The notes beneath the pieces were generated by a model. That model saw only the letters and a list, made by a program, of their open reading frames with translations, ran no database searches and was not told the origin of the DNA. From contig JAGFNK010000021.1 in NCBI GenBank assembly GCA_025769875.1, positions 124,001 through 188,000 of the forward strand: 64,000 nt of DNA. The letters run 5' to 3'. A program made the position numbers and the translations under genes. Source of the stretch: Russula earlei. Its lineage: Eukaryota; Basidiomycota; Agaricomycetes; Russulales; Russulaceae. Positions 36,520 through 47,916 of the stretch are shown here, one piece after another; within the stretch, counting starts at the first letter, position 1; each line of letters starts with the position of its first letter.

Positions 36520-36747
36520 CTACCTCTCCTCTCTTCTCCGTTTGTCGCGGTCGCGGGTGGCCCATCGTCGCAGGTTGGTTGCTATGATCGTCACAATAAC
36601 GACCGCAGCAGAAACAGAAACCACACCGAGGACTTGAATTGTTATCGACTTCGTGCCGCACCCCTCACTGCAGTGCAAAAAACCGCGTCTTGCACAGGTA
36701 TGCGGTGTACACGTACACGAATCTTGCTGCGAGAACATCAACTTCAT
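36520..36747 (-). CDS. Small Cys-rich membrane-anchored ORF, doubtful
   Basis: 75 codons: a Cys-rich start (CTCTPHTCARRGFLHC), one strong membrane helix (VLGVVSVSAAVVIVTIIATN) and a basic end (RRWATRDRDKRRREER). This positive-inside pattern suggests a type I membrane protein tail. No signal peptide precedes it, so it may be the last exon of a larger gene or a chance frame. It is divergent from the F-box gene, whose TATA box lies just beyond its start. Confidence 0.28.
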   Translation of the reverse strand: MKLMFSQQDSCTCTPHTCARRGFLHCSEGCGTKSITIQVLGVVSVSAAVVIVTIIATNLRRWATRDRDKRRREER

Positions 36748-36764
36748 GGCTGGATGATGGCCAA

Positions 36765-36773
36765 TATATAAAG
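36765..36773 (+). promoter_or_regulatory. TATA box of the F-box gene, overlapping CCAAT
   Basis: TATATAAAG preceded immediately by CCAA, 45 bp before the start codon chosen for the F-box gene. Confidence 0.6.
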
Positions 36774-36817
36774 GGTGTCCTCACCCTATCACCAGATCCC
36801 CATCTATTCTATCAACG

Positions 36818-38506
36818 ATGTGGCATTCCAGGCGCATCAAGACTCTCGATGGGCATCTGGATTACGTGCTTGACAGTCCAAGCTCTTCGGCGGCATACGT
36901 CGAGAAGCCAGTTTGTCGTGTTTTCCCGTTGACAGGTGATCCAAGTCACAGGAATCCTTTCCCGTTTTGCAATGACCGCCGAACCTCGATTTATGTTTCG
37001 GGGGAATGGCAGATCGGACGCCTTATGGTCCCTGATCGCGGCACTAAACCACCGAGTCCGAGTCCACTGACAGGTAAATCTAGTCCATTCCAGTCACGGT
37101 CGTGTCAGTAGCTGACTTTGGTCGTGCAACAGGCTTTGATTGTCCACGTCCCCAGACAACGATCGAAATGCTCCTTGACGAAGTCCTTCTAGAGATATTC
37201 GATTTCTATCGGATAGCTAATGTTCAATCCTTGCGGGGACGTCCATGGAGGTGGAAAAAGCTGGTGCACGTTTGTCGCAGATGGCGGCACGTCATATATG
37301 CCTCGCCCCTCCGTCTCGATTTACAGCTTTCCTGTTCGTACGGGACCCCTGTGCGGACATTATTGGGCTGTTGGCCACCGCTTCCTCTCGCGATTCAATA
37401 TGGTGGACTCCCAGGCCGCAAACCGCCCGCCTTGGAAGACGAAGACGACATTATCGCGGCACTTCAACACCCCGAACGTATATGGAAGATTGAGCTCACC
37501 GTGACGAACTCTCTGTCAGGGAAACTGGAATCGTTGCTGCAGAAGCCATTTCCCATCCTGTCGCACCTCGAAATTTCACAAGACAACACAGGATGGGTCC
37601 TGCCTAGTGTGTTTTTGGGCAGATCTACCCCACGTTTAGCTGTCATTTATTTGTATGAAATCGCCTTCCCAGCGTTAACCACACTCCATCTCTCTGTGAA
37701 CGCCGTCACATCTTTAGGACTCGTTGGCATCCCAAGTCATGGATACTTTTCTCCGCATGAAATCGCTACCTGCCTCTCTATGTTGACCCACCTCGAATCA
37801 TTTTCCATTCTCTTCCAATCCCCGATCCCTCGCCATGTCAGGGGTATAATTCCCCTTAAACTTGCGCGCCTCCATGCTCTTACCTCATTTGGTTTCCGAG
37901 GTACTAGCGAGTACCTTGAGGACTTGGTGGCCCAAATCGATGCTCCATATTTGGCTCATATCTCCATCAAATTCTTTCACCAGCTTGTCTTCGAAATCCC
38001 CCAGCTCTCCTCCTTTATCGGCCGTGCAAAAAGGCTGAAGTTTCTTTGCAACATGATACTATACTCTACCCAGGGGGGATTGTCTACTAGTCTTACTCGA
38101 CCAACAAGTACCGGCATATATGGACAATTAAATATTGAAATCTCCTGCAAAAGAACTCGATTGGCAGGTGTCTTCTCTAGCCCAAATCTGCGATCATATT
38201 TCCTCTGTCTTGTCCTTCGTGGAGCTGCTGTGCATCATGGGCGTTAATTCTCCGTCACCAAACGAGGAAATCGACATGGACAACACCCAGTGGTTGGAGT
38301 TATTCTATCCCTTCATCGGAGTGAAGGAACTCCGAGTGACCGACTCACTGGGCGCAATGATCGCGCCTGCCTTGCAGCAGGTTACCGGAGAACGAACATT
38401 CACCGTTTTACCAGCGTTACGTCAAATACACCATGGACAGAGGACTCAAACGTCTCTGTCTATTGAACAACTGATTGTCGCACGCCAACTTGAAATTCTT
38501 CCGTAA
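36818..38506 (+). CDS. F-box-like leucine-rich protein with a one-base slip near the 3' end
   Basis: Probable substrate adaptor of an SCF ubiquitin ligase. Exon 1 is 36818-37073, a 59-nt phase-1 intron follows, and exon 2 starts at 37133. The F-box lies at the start of exon 2 (LLDEVLLEIFDFYRI, then WRWKKLVHVCRRWRHVI). The rest is the LRR-like body of mushroom F-box proteins (LPLAIQYGG, PALTTLHLS). Around 38150 the frame must move by one: a run AAAAG in TGCAAAAGAACTC separates NIEISCK from ELDWQVSSLAQICD. After the slip the frame is typical (WLELFYPFIGVKELRVTD, IAPALQQVTGE) to a stop at 38506. Read without correction it ends at 38247. A 46-nt GTACCG...AAAG intron (about 38110-38155) would also restore frame but would delete the conserved EISC segment. 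Confidence 0.68.
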
Positions 38507-39209
38507 CCATGTTCAACTCGCTGCACGCGGAACAAAACGTTTTGGATTAGGCCCTGAGAATTGTTGTAGTCGGGGCTGATTCTCCTAATGCTACTGTTCC
38601 TGTTTGTCGTTCACGAAATGGATGTTTGGTGACCCTTCCGCTTACTGGGGGCTCTACCTTCGTCCCCTTCTCTATGCAATAGTTCCGTTGCACGAGCTCT
38701 GGCCTCTGACACGCGCTACCTATCATCCCTTATACTGTATGTCGCAGTCAGTTCGATCGAGAGTGATCTTTGCATGACTACGCAAGGATGTGCATCAATT
38801 TTATACAAATTAGCTGTGCTTCGGATTCGGGAAGCATAAACAGTGTTGGCCTATCTCTAGCTTTGGGGGGAGATGGATCGTCCTCGTTCTATAATAGACG
38901 TCCAGAAAGAAGAGAAGGTTTACGAAAAGTCTCGAGGATCTTCTTTCGATGTTGTAATGCCATCAAGATTGGACAACGGTTTAGCGGCCTTTTGCGCGCC
39001 TGACCGTGATTGCTGACGGCGCTACGCTGTTTTTATACTACACCGTATCCAGTACGACCGTGACTCGAAATCCAATTCCTCGCACGAGGTTGGGTTAACC
39101 AATGCAATCGCTAATGCAAATACCGTGTTCGGAGTAAAGCGCGGACGCCCATTCTCGCCTCCATTGCTGGCAACGGCGCCCACCCATTTCCCCTAACCAC
39201 CATCACACC
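38507..39209. other. Intergenic, includes 5' end of the duplicated P450 block
   Basis: From about 38953 the sequence matches the region upstream of P450 copy 2 (starting near 58381), for example the shared TTTTGCGCGCCTGA and the segment just before each start codon. No gene. Confidence 0.5.
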
Positions 39210-41924
39210 ATGCCTGACGATTTCGCTCTGAGGGTGTCGTTCCTCGCGGGACTTTTTGTCGTACTCTCTCTCTTCGTCAGCTGGTATCGGAGAGGCGATC
39301 CATTGGTCAGACCCTTATTGCACCATTCGCACTGTCCCTCATCAACAAACTTGTTCTCAGCTCGATGCCATCCCAACCGTAGGGTTTTCTGACCCGATTC
39401 TCTCATATTTCTCTGCTCTCCAATTCAATTTCGATGGAGCCCGCATGCTCAAAGAGGGATGCGAGAAAGTAATTTGCCTTAGAACTTGAACCCCTTTCTT
39501 CTTCAACTGATGCTGCTCATATTGGTACTAGACAAGGCCTGGTTTATTCAAAATTGCCAATTTCCGGAGATGGATGGTGCTAGCTGCTGGACCCGAACAA
39601 ATTGAAGATATTAGGAAGGCCCCAGATGACGCCCTGTCCATGATTGAAGCTTTGGCTGAGGTAGGTATAATATGCAAACCACTTGTGGGATCCTCCTCAC
39701 AAGGATTGTCTCAGTTCCTGGAACCCAAATATACGTTGGACCTGTTGAACATGGATGACATTTATCACCACGTTGTGATACGTTCAAATTTGACTCGGAA
39801 TATTGCTGTTATTTTCAAGGATGTCCGCGAAGAACTCGTCAAGACTCTTGATGAATGGATCCCGACGAGCGAAGATAGTACGTGATAAAACCAAAAATTA
39901 AAAAGGCGACAGTTCATAGAGTGCGCAGAGTGGGTGAAGGTCCCTATCATGAAGACTCTTCAACGAGTGATCTGTTGCGTCTCTAATCGCATTTTCGTTG
40001 GACTTCCTCTATGTCCGTGATGGTTCTCCGCTTACTCAATTCACTCGACGACTAATGCTGGTTCTCTTGCAGGTCGGAATTTTGACTATCAGACCTTGAA
40101 CCTGACATTTGCCGTCAATGTTGTAAAGTATGGCACAATAATCAGTTTGTTTCCGAAGCCTCTAAAGCTGTGCGTTATCCTCTCCATTTGCGTATCCTAT
40201 CGTTAAAACGCACTCCAGCATTGTCTCCCGCATGCTATCCAACCTTCCCTCCCAGATTCGACAAGAGATAGAGTTTATCAGACCTTTGGTCGAAGAACGA
40301 TTCGCGAAGATGGAGGAGTATGGAAAGGAATGGGACGATCAGCCGGTTTGTCAGTCCATCGTACTTTGGTATTTTTCTTATTCCGAAATCGCAGAACGAT
40401 ATGCTTATGTGGCTCATGAACGAGGCCAAGGGAGTAGAGAGGTCCCTTGAAGGCCTGGCACGGCGATTGCTCGTAGTCAATTTTGCAGCTATTCATACGA
40501 CTTCTCAGGCAAGTGATACTCACTTTTCTGCATTGTAGTCCTAATCCCTCATTTGTTAAGACATTCACGCAAGTGCTATATCGTCTCCTTTCCAATCCTG
40601 AATATATTGAACCCCTCCGTCAAGAGGTCGAGACTGTGGTGGCAGAAGAAGGATGGACGAAAGCCGCAATGGACAAGATGCACAAGATAGACAGTTTCGT
40701 GCGGGAGACCCAGCGGATGGACGGATTAAGCTTACGTTCGTTGCACTCCTTCCGCACAGTGCATATTCCTGACGTACACGCCATCTTCCCCAGTGGTCAT
40801 GACCCGCCTCGCGTTGCGCCCGTTCACGTTTTCCAATGGCATGACTGTTCCCGCGGGCACACTCGTTTCTGTCCCGTTCTGGGCTACTCACGGAGACGAA
40901 AAAATCTATCCGAACCCAGATACATTTGATGGCTTTCGCTTTGCGAAGCTTCGCGAGAGTGAAGGGAGTACCATGACAACTAAATACCAAGTGGTGTCTA
41001 CGTCGACCGAACAGTTGGCTTTTGGACTCGGAAAACACACGTGGTGAGCAGTGTTGCGTACGATTTAGCATCCCTGATGTAACGCGTCACCTCTTGTGAT
41101 CAGTCCTGGACGGTTCTTTGCTGCCAATGAAGTCAAGGTACTGCTTGCCCATCTCGTCGCGACGTACGATGTCAAATTCGAGGAAGGGAAAAGCGCTCCG
41201 CGCGATCTGTGCATCTTTGGAATGCGTATCCCCATGACTTCGAATGTGATGTTCAGGACAAGGCAAAGGTGAATTCGCTTTGGCCCCGCCAGTGTCACCC
41301 CCGTGGGTTTGAAGGGGATCCTCAGGCTCGTGTATTGATTCTGAGGCATCCGTGTCGATATCAGATAGTTGTGTTCCAGTATCGCACATTGTATATAACC
41401 CCGGCTTGCTGTCCGATGAGCGGCAAGTAGAATTTTTTGTCGTCCAATACAGTACTAGTACTTGTCTTGTTGTGATTTGACGTCTCGCACGCCGCGGCGG
41501 TGATAGTAGCCAGTCGCCCAGACAGGTATCTTGCGTTTCGATTTCTATGTTATGGATTTGTCGTGTCAGTGTAGACAGAATCAAGTCTGTTTCATTGTTC
41601 GGCTCTGCTTTGCACTAATACCGTAAGGACGTGCGAAGTCTGCGTCATCCTGGCTGCCGCATTTTAAATTCGCACCCGTTCGTTGGTCTCATGATTCTAC
41701 TGGGCCATGCCCAGTTAACGCTATTCCCCCACCTCGATCCTTCAGCACTCCAACATGCTGATCGGAATCTGGAGCATCTCTAATCCTTTTTGGAAGACCA
41801 GTCTGTCTCAGTGGCTGATGCGCCGATGCCGAACGAGTACTTTCGAGCCATCCTCCAATGGCGTGGCTCTGTCAAACCATGTCAGAAAGCTTTCTGACTC
41901 ACGTTTTCATAGCCCACCCAACAC
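38953..41924 (+). repeat. Duplicated block, copy 1 (P450 plus flanks)
   Basis: Direct duplicate of 58381-61254. Identity is high through the whole gene and about 650 bp of 3' flank, ending at AGCCCACCCAACAC. The copies differ by scattered substitutions and a few indels. Confidence 0.85.
39210..41272 (+). CDS. Cytochrome P450 monooxygenase, copy 1 (intact)
   Basis: Eleven exons, 503 aa, all phases consistent: 39210-39305, 39361-39468, 39532-39660, 39715-39877, 39929-40012, 40073-40169, 40219-40345, 40395-40508, 40561-40735, 40794-41043, 41104-41272. An N-terminal membrane anchor (VSFLAGLFVVLSLFVSW) places it in the ER. Motifs: I-helix FAAIHTTS (in place of AGxDT, as in many fungal P450s), K-helix ExxR in SFVRETQR, heme loop FGLGKHTCPGRFFA. 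The heme Cys codon is split TG|T by intron 10. Intron 8 is GC-AG. The closest families by motif are the fungal ent-kaurene-oxidase-like/secondary-metabolism P450s; substrate unknown. It lies beside the nested-repeat region and two sister genes. Confidence 0.92.
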
Positions 41925-42340
41925 TCACACGACGGGCAGGAAGGGATAAGTCGACTCCGCTTATAGTCAACTCAGTGGATAATAAAAGTAAAATATTTCA
42001 AGTGCTGAGTAGGCTCTGTTGCAGCCACAAATTATATTACATAAGTAATGATCCTTAGTTGAGCACTGAAAAATGTGACAAAAAAGGTTAAATATGGAGA
42101 GTCTACTCATTCCGGCACAACTTTTACCCTAGCCTGGGTAAAAGTTGTGCCAGGAATGAGTAGACTCTCCATATTTAACCTTTTTTGTCACATTTTTCAG
42201 TGCTCAACTAAGATCATTACTTATGTAATATAATTTGTGGCTGCAACAGAGCCTACTCAGCACTTGAAATATTTTACTTTTATTATCCACTGAGTTGACT
42301 ATAAGCAGAGTTGACTTATCCCTTCCTGCCCGTCATGTCA
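41925..42340. mobile_element. 416-bp near-perfect palindrome (foldback MITE-like)
   Basis: The two halves are reverse complements about a centre at 42132/42133, with almost no loop (ACCCTAGCCTGGGT). Only a few substitutions and two compensating one-base indels separate the arms. Both arms end GACGGGCAGGAAGGG outward. P450 copy 2 carries a version of this place without the palindrome (near 61254), so it is an insertion. No clean target duplication was found. A transcript would fold into a ~200-bp hairpin. Confidence 0.85.
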
Positions 42341-43697
42341 GGAGATCGCCGTCTGTGTGCCTTCTGCCAAGGGGGTGGCGGAATGGGCATCCCGAACCTT
42401 GGGTAGGGGGGTCCGGCCGGAGGCTAAAAAAAAAGTTTGTACCTTGTACTTCAGGCGGCCATCTGAAGGTCTTAGTATCATTTTGTCGGCAGTTAACACG
42501 TAATAGTAGACATTTAATACTCAATAATAATTTGTTCTACTTTGTGAGCAACACAATGGTGACAAAATGCCAAAGAAAAAAAGGTAAAACATGTATAGAG
42601 GCCCAAAGGTTGATCTAATGTCCTTCAGAATGACAGGCAAATTTACCCCAGAGAGCACACATGAGTGTCCAGACTGTGGAGGTGACATCCAAGTTGGCAC
42701 TGGTGGACAAAAAAATCTTGATATCCACTGCACATCAGAGCCCTGCCATGCTGAGAGAGGGCAACAAAAATCATGTACCTGGCCAAAGCCAAAGCCAGAG
42801 GCAAAGCTGAACTGGTCACTCCATTCATTTTTCAAGGCCAAGGCTACCTCTAATCCTCCTCTTGTATCTGTGCCAGCTCCAATCCATGCTCCCAAAGTTG
42901 GTGCTGAACAAAACACTGATGCAGACAATAACCTGAGGCTGTTAGAGGTCATGCCAAGGTCCAATTTCACAATGGACAAGGCAGGTGCATGCATGATAGC
43001 ATCAAAGCTGCTCTCCCAACTCTGCATAGCAATTGAGCAAATACCAAGTGACACTGCTCTGGGTTGGTGGGAAATCCACTCAGTGAGTTCTCGAAAGATC
43101 CTTCAACTCTTGTCCAAGGTCCCACAGATGACAACTGGGAAGAGGTGCTGAACCCAATGATGAAGAGAGCATATGATGCAATGCATGCCACAGCAAAGGG
43201 CATGATGCAACAGGGTCAATATGGACTTGATGGCTTTTTAGTGCTCATTGGGCACTTCATGATGTGGTGTGGTTTGAAGGGTGGCATGTTTGAACCAAAG
43301 GTTAAAGCTGTTCTGGAAGAGCTGGAAGCCTCATGTGTGAGATCTCAAACACCCAAAATGTTGCAAACTTACAAGATGACTCTAGATACCTGTGCTGCCT
43401 ATTACCCAAAGTGATAAATGTGGATCAAATTGACAAGGTTGCAAGTGAGCACAACCAAGATATATTGCCAAATCCCATCTGATCAAAGAGAGTGATCTGC
43501 AGGAGGAATCTCATTTCATTTCCACATGGGAAGAACCAACATATGTCCTATCCTTTTGGCCTCCACAATCATCATGTCATTCCTTGGGATGACCATTCCA
43601 TTCACAACCAACTCTTTCTCCAAGTGATAATGTGCAGTAAACAGAGAGTGCAAGAGGGCTGTGTTTGCATTTCATGTGGAGCAATCAAGTCCACATT

Positions 43698-44660
43698 TGT
43701 CATGAACCATTCTCCGGAGAGGGCCCTTGAGGGACCCTTCCTTATGAGAGGAAACCCAGCCTCTATGGTGTCACCCTGTTCACATGAGCAAAAGGGGTGA
43801 GTAGAGGTGTCCACAATATTGCGCGTGCATTGTTGCGTGAGCGATTCTTGGCACAATCGACATACAGCAAGCCCCACTTAAGGGCCACCCTTTTAGCAAT
43901 AAAGGACAGTACTGGGACCTTCCTAAGGACCCTTTAGGACGACTCTAGGTGCTCTACAATAGGCACTAACAAAGTATCAAAGACCCTGCAACGTGTTATT
44001 AGACTAACTCTAATAACTATAGAACAAACTATAAGGCAATACTAAGGACCTTAATAGAAGCATTAGGGTCGACTCTAAAGACCCTAATAGAACTATATAA
44101 GGGGCCTTATAGGATAACACTATTCCCTGAACCAGACTACAAGTCCTCAAATGACCGGCCATAAACTAACTAACAGAAAATGAATCAGGTGCTTGCACAT
44201 GTACTAAGGCAGTAAACATGTGGACAGTGAAGGCTATTACTCATCAGCAGAAGCCTTCTTACTCAGCAGCTTACTGAGCATGACTGAGCATGCTCAGTAA
44301 GTGCACTCTGACTTCTTACTCATCACTCTATTGTGCTTGATAACAAGGTTACAACTTGTTCCCTATTTAGCAGTTCTCTTGTAGTATATAAGTGCTCAAT
44401 AAAGTAGCGGACAGTCCTCAGACTGTCCATTTGTTTATGGCACTCTCTATCCCTGGGATACTCCTTCAAGGACCGTCCCCTTGTGACCATTTGGCCTCTT
44501 CCCTGCGTACCTGCTCAACTCTTCCAGTAACTATACCTCTCTGGTATTTGTTACTGCTTTGGACCCTTCTTCTTGCCCATGCCATCTTGGACATTTATCG
44601 ACTTGTCTTCGAGCTTACCCCTTGCTCTTGAACTGGATAGTTCAACAGTGAGTCTTGACA
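43698..44660 (+). mobile_element. Solo LTR, 963 bp, 5-bp target duplication ACATT
   Basis: Starts TGTCATGAACC and ends GTCTTGACA (TG...CA). The flanks at 43693-43697 and 44661-44665 are both ACATT. Internal TATATAAG at 44385 and AATAAA near 44399 fit a promoter and R region. It shares CAGACTGTCCATTTGT (44419-44434) and both termini with the LTR at 49863-50691, so the two belong to one family. It interrupts the dispersed-repeat pseudogene. Confidence 0.85.
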
Positions 44661-45627
44661 ACATTGCTGTATGAGGGCATCATGCATTGGATAAAGAGTG
44701 GCATACACAAGAACATACCTCTCCAATATCATGGAATTGGGGGACTTATCATGATGGTGCAATGGAAATATGAACATATCCAATGATTAAGAATGATGAA
44801 ACTCAACACCAGTCAAAAGTTGATGGGTAAGGTTGCGGTGCTTGAGGACCACAAGCAATGGATTCTTGCAGTTGCAAGTGGAAGAGTGGACTCTGTTGCA
44901 TCACTCATCCAAGCTGGCCTAGCACATCATGTGGGCATACAAACACTATTTCAACAGTATGAGTGAGCTGTGAACAAGTTGTACAAGCCCAGGGGATACA
45001 TCAAAGAGGATATCATGTGTTTGATTGTTATGTTGTGGCTTGGTGGTGCACATGTTGCCAAGTTTGCCCATTGATCCCTATCACTTCTGAGTGTCACAAT
45101 ATCTGCTGGAACATGGTCATTTGACCTCTCATTGTGTCACCCTCCCTTCTGATGGTTGCTGAGATCGAAACCAATATAATATCCTGTTTTGATGCCATCT
45201 CTGGTGTTGTAGATGATGCCTTCCTTCAGGCTCAATTGGACAGTGCAACAATCTATCACCAAGTCCTAATGCTTGATGAGCTGGCAACTGAAAAGTGCAT
45301 ATGATGGGATGATTCAAATGACAAATTTCAGGGAATGTGTCAGGAACACAACCAGAAGCTGACATTGATATTTACCTCTGAATGGGAGTTGGACCTACTG
45401 TGTGATGCCCTTCAGGATGGTGATGTCCACTTAGCAAGCAAGGCATGTCATCTCCCTTCAAACTCAATGAGTGACAAAATACTCATTTCAGTTAGGCAAT
45501 GGTGGCTGCCTTAGGTGTTCTCTCAGAAAATCCCTGTGAATACAGCACATGTCCTATCATGATATTGGGTACCTGCAAGAGGAAAACTGGTGCTCAGCAT
45601 GCTAATCTCATCAGAACAATACTGACT

Positions 45628-45817
45628 TGTTGCACAGCATAGAGTGCAGCTAACAGGCCAAGCAACCCACCTTAGAGGTTGTGCTAGTGCTCAAGTGATA
45701 TTGGGGTGTAGAGTGATGTGTATACAACATCTACATGTATGGTATTTATACCTCTATGACCCAGGGCTGTTCCTAAGTCCAAAAGAGGTGACTACAGGTG
45801 TCCACTATATCGCGCAC
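45628..45817 (+). repeat. ~190-bp direct repeat, copy A
   Basis: Matches 46907-47096 at about 90% identity or better, from CTTGTTGC to CGCGCA. It interrupts the dispersed-repeat pseudogene. It starts TG and ends CA internally but has no target duplication; it may be a truncated LTR. Confidence 0.75.
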
Positions 45818-46906
45818 TCAGTGACACATGATGTGGAAACATTCTAGATGCAGCATAAGGCTGCATCTTGTGATAGATAGCATAGCATGCATAACCCTAT
45901 TGCCATAAGTGCATATGCTAAAGTTCTGTCCAACACGTAACATCTATGAGCAGATCTTGAACCTTGTATGAAGGTCTTTGCCTTCTTTGATCTGTTCAGG
46001 TTCTGGTTCAACACACTGGATGATGTTTCAGACCAACCACTCCTTGACTGACTGGTTGAAGTATGTACAACAATTACCATGCTTCGACCCTCTTTCCTTG
46101 GAACAAGAACCCAACATCATCTTGTATGACAGTTCCTTTGGAGCCCCTTCTCTTTGCATCAGCAACCCAGTTGCAACTCTTGTTCAATGCAAAGAATTGA
46201 TTTTCCTCACTATTGCTCATGTGAATTGACTACATTTTGCTGATAAGAACAATCTGGAAGAGATTGGTCTACACGTTTTAGCCAACAAGACCACCAAAGT
46301 AGACATTCAAATCCTACACCTTGTACCAGCTACAGTACTATAGAGGATGATGCAAGCCAACAATATGATTGGTGCTGGTCTTTGCAGATGGAATTGACAT
46401 GTGACAATGTGCCAGGCTGCTTTATCCATCCTCTCAACCCTGCAATCTCTGTTCAAGTTCCTGGGAAGCCAATGTATCTCTTCAAGAGTTCATTTCTTGT
46501 AATGATTTTCTCAAGTCTCTTTCAAGAGTTGATGCCTTCTGATCTTTGCTCCATTCCTGCTACAAAGTGTTCACCATTCTTTCCCTATTGGAATGCTGGG
46601 AAGGCTTGTTTCATTTGTGAGTATGATGATGTAACCCACCCCCCCTTCAATGAATCCAGCTCTGATTGTTCTATCTGTGGTGCAAAGGTACAACTGGATT
46701 GATCAAATGCACAATGTGTCCTTGAACATATGGCCACCCACATCCTTTACAATGCTACTACCAATGGAGAGGCATGTGGAATTTGTCTCCAACCATATCT
46801 GATGTGCCAGCTGGTTCTTAAAAAGGGTTGAGGAGCAGACTCAGAGGCCAACTACAGTCTTGATTTCAAGAAGTCAACATGTGCTAATTGTTAGGATTCT
46901 CATGTT

Positions 46907-47096
46907 CTTGTTGCGCAGCATAGAGCGCAGCTAACAGGCCAAGCAACCCACCTTAGAGGTTGTGCTAATGCTCAAGTGATATTGGGGTGTAGAGCGATAT
47001 GTATACTTGTCTACAAGTATGGTATTTATACCTCTATGACCCAGGGCTGTTCCTAAGTCCAAAAGAGGTGACTACAGGTGTCCACTATATCGTGCA
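46907..47096 (+). repeat. ~190-bp direct repeat, copy B
   Basis: Second copy of the repeat at 45628. Its right end abuts the left arm of the foldback element exactly, so the foldback element may have inserted into it. Confidence 0.75.
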
Positions 47097-47916
47097 TTAT
47101 TGCCATTTTCAGTGCACTTGGCAGAGCTTGAATTCTACCCAAATCAGCACAGAAACCCCCTCAAACATGTGGGATGAATATCTCCCTCAAAACAGCTTCA
47201 ATTCATATGAAATTTATTGTCCCTGAATCGCTTGAATGAGGGCTAGGCAGCCCCATTGTTTTCATGAGATTTGAGTGAGAATTGGTGGAGCTGGACTCAA
47301 GCCACCTCCACATGTGTATTAGATGAATTACAACTCAAAATCATGGTCTATATCTATTATTTTTCCCTCATGTTGTACCCATGGGCTGTCTTGAGGCAGC
47401 CCCATAGTGTTTTTGACTCAAGTGTTGTGGTGTGCAACATTGTTTCCAGTGCGATTGGAGTCATGGCCAGCAACACATCACCCCTCTCGCCTCTCGATTC
47501 TGACCATCCTTCTTGTTTCTCACAGACAGAGAGGAGTGGGTTGCAAAGAGGGGTCCTATTCTGAACTCTTTCTACTACAGAGTAGCTAGGGTGTTTTTAT
47601 ATACAGGAGTCGTCTCCATTGCAGGTGGTGGCAGCAGGCGTGGATGAGGAGCGAGGCATAGGCGGTGAGTGTGAGTTCGTAGATAGAGATGTAGGTGGTG
47701 AGGACTCAAGAAAGAGGATGCATGGGGCAGCTTGCGTGGGGGTGGGATCTGTCGTCTTGCGGCGGCGGTGGTGGGGTTGTCTCCACTGCAGGTGTCGGCA
47801 GCAGATGTGGGCAAGAGTGCACGAATGGATGGGGAGGTGATGTGGGAGGGTGGCGTGCGGTGTGCTGTTGGCGTTGGCGTGGCGGCGGCTTCTGCTCCTG
47901 TTGTGGCGTGTTGTGG

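Larger units (their letters stand above)
42567..46890 (+). pseudogene. Decayed long ORF of an Agaricomycete dispersed-repeat gene family
   Basis: Successive fragments in changing frames resemble one long protein known to me only as a high-copy unnamed family in mushroom genomes. Visible parts: an N-terminal zinc-ribbon-like segment (HECPDCGGDIQVGTGGQ); FTMDKAGACMIASKLLSQL; MKRAYDAMHATAKGM; KNQHMSYPFGLHNHHVIPWD (about 43508-43600); DHKQWILAVASGRV (about 44845); a middle part with many stops (44900-45620); LPCFDPLSLEQEPNIILYD (about 46075); a Cys-rich end (GKACFICEYDD, CSICGAKVQLD). It is split by a solo LTR and a ~190-bp repeat. Stops and shifts throughout show it is dead here. Function unknown; the family assignment rests on recollection of recurring sequence. 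Confidence 0.55.

Noticed and set aside
45628..45817. Calling the ~190-bp repeats solo LTRs
   Set aside because: Neither copy has a target duplication and they are short for LTRs, so they are listed only as repeats.
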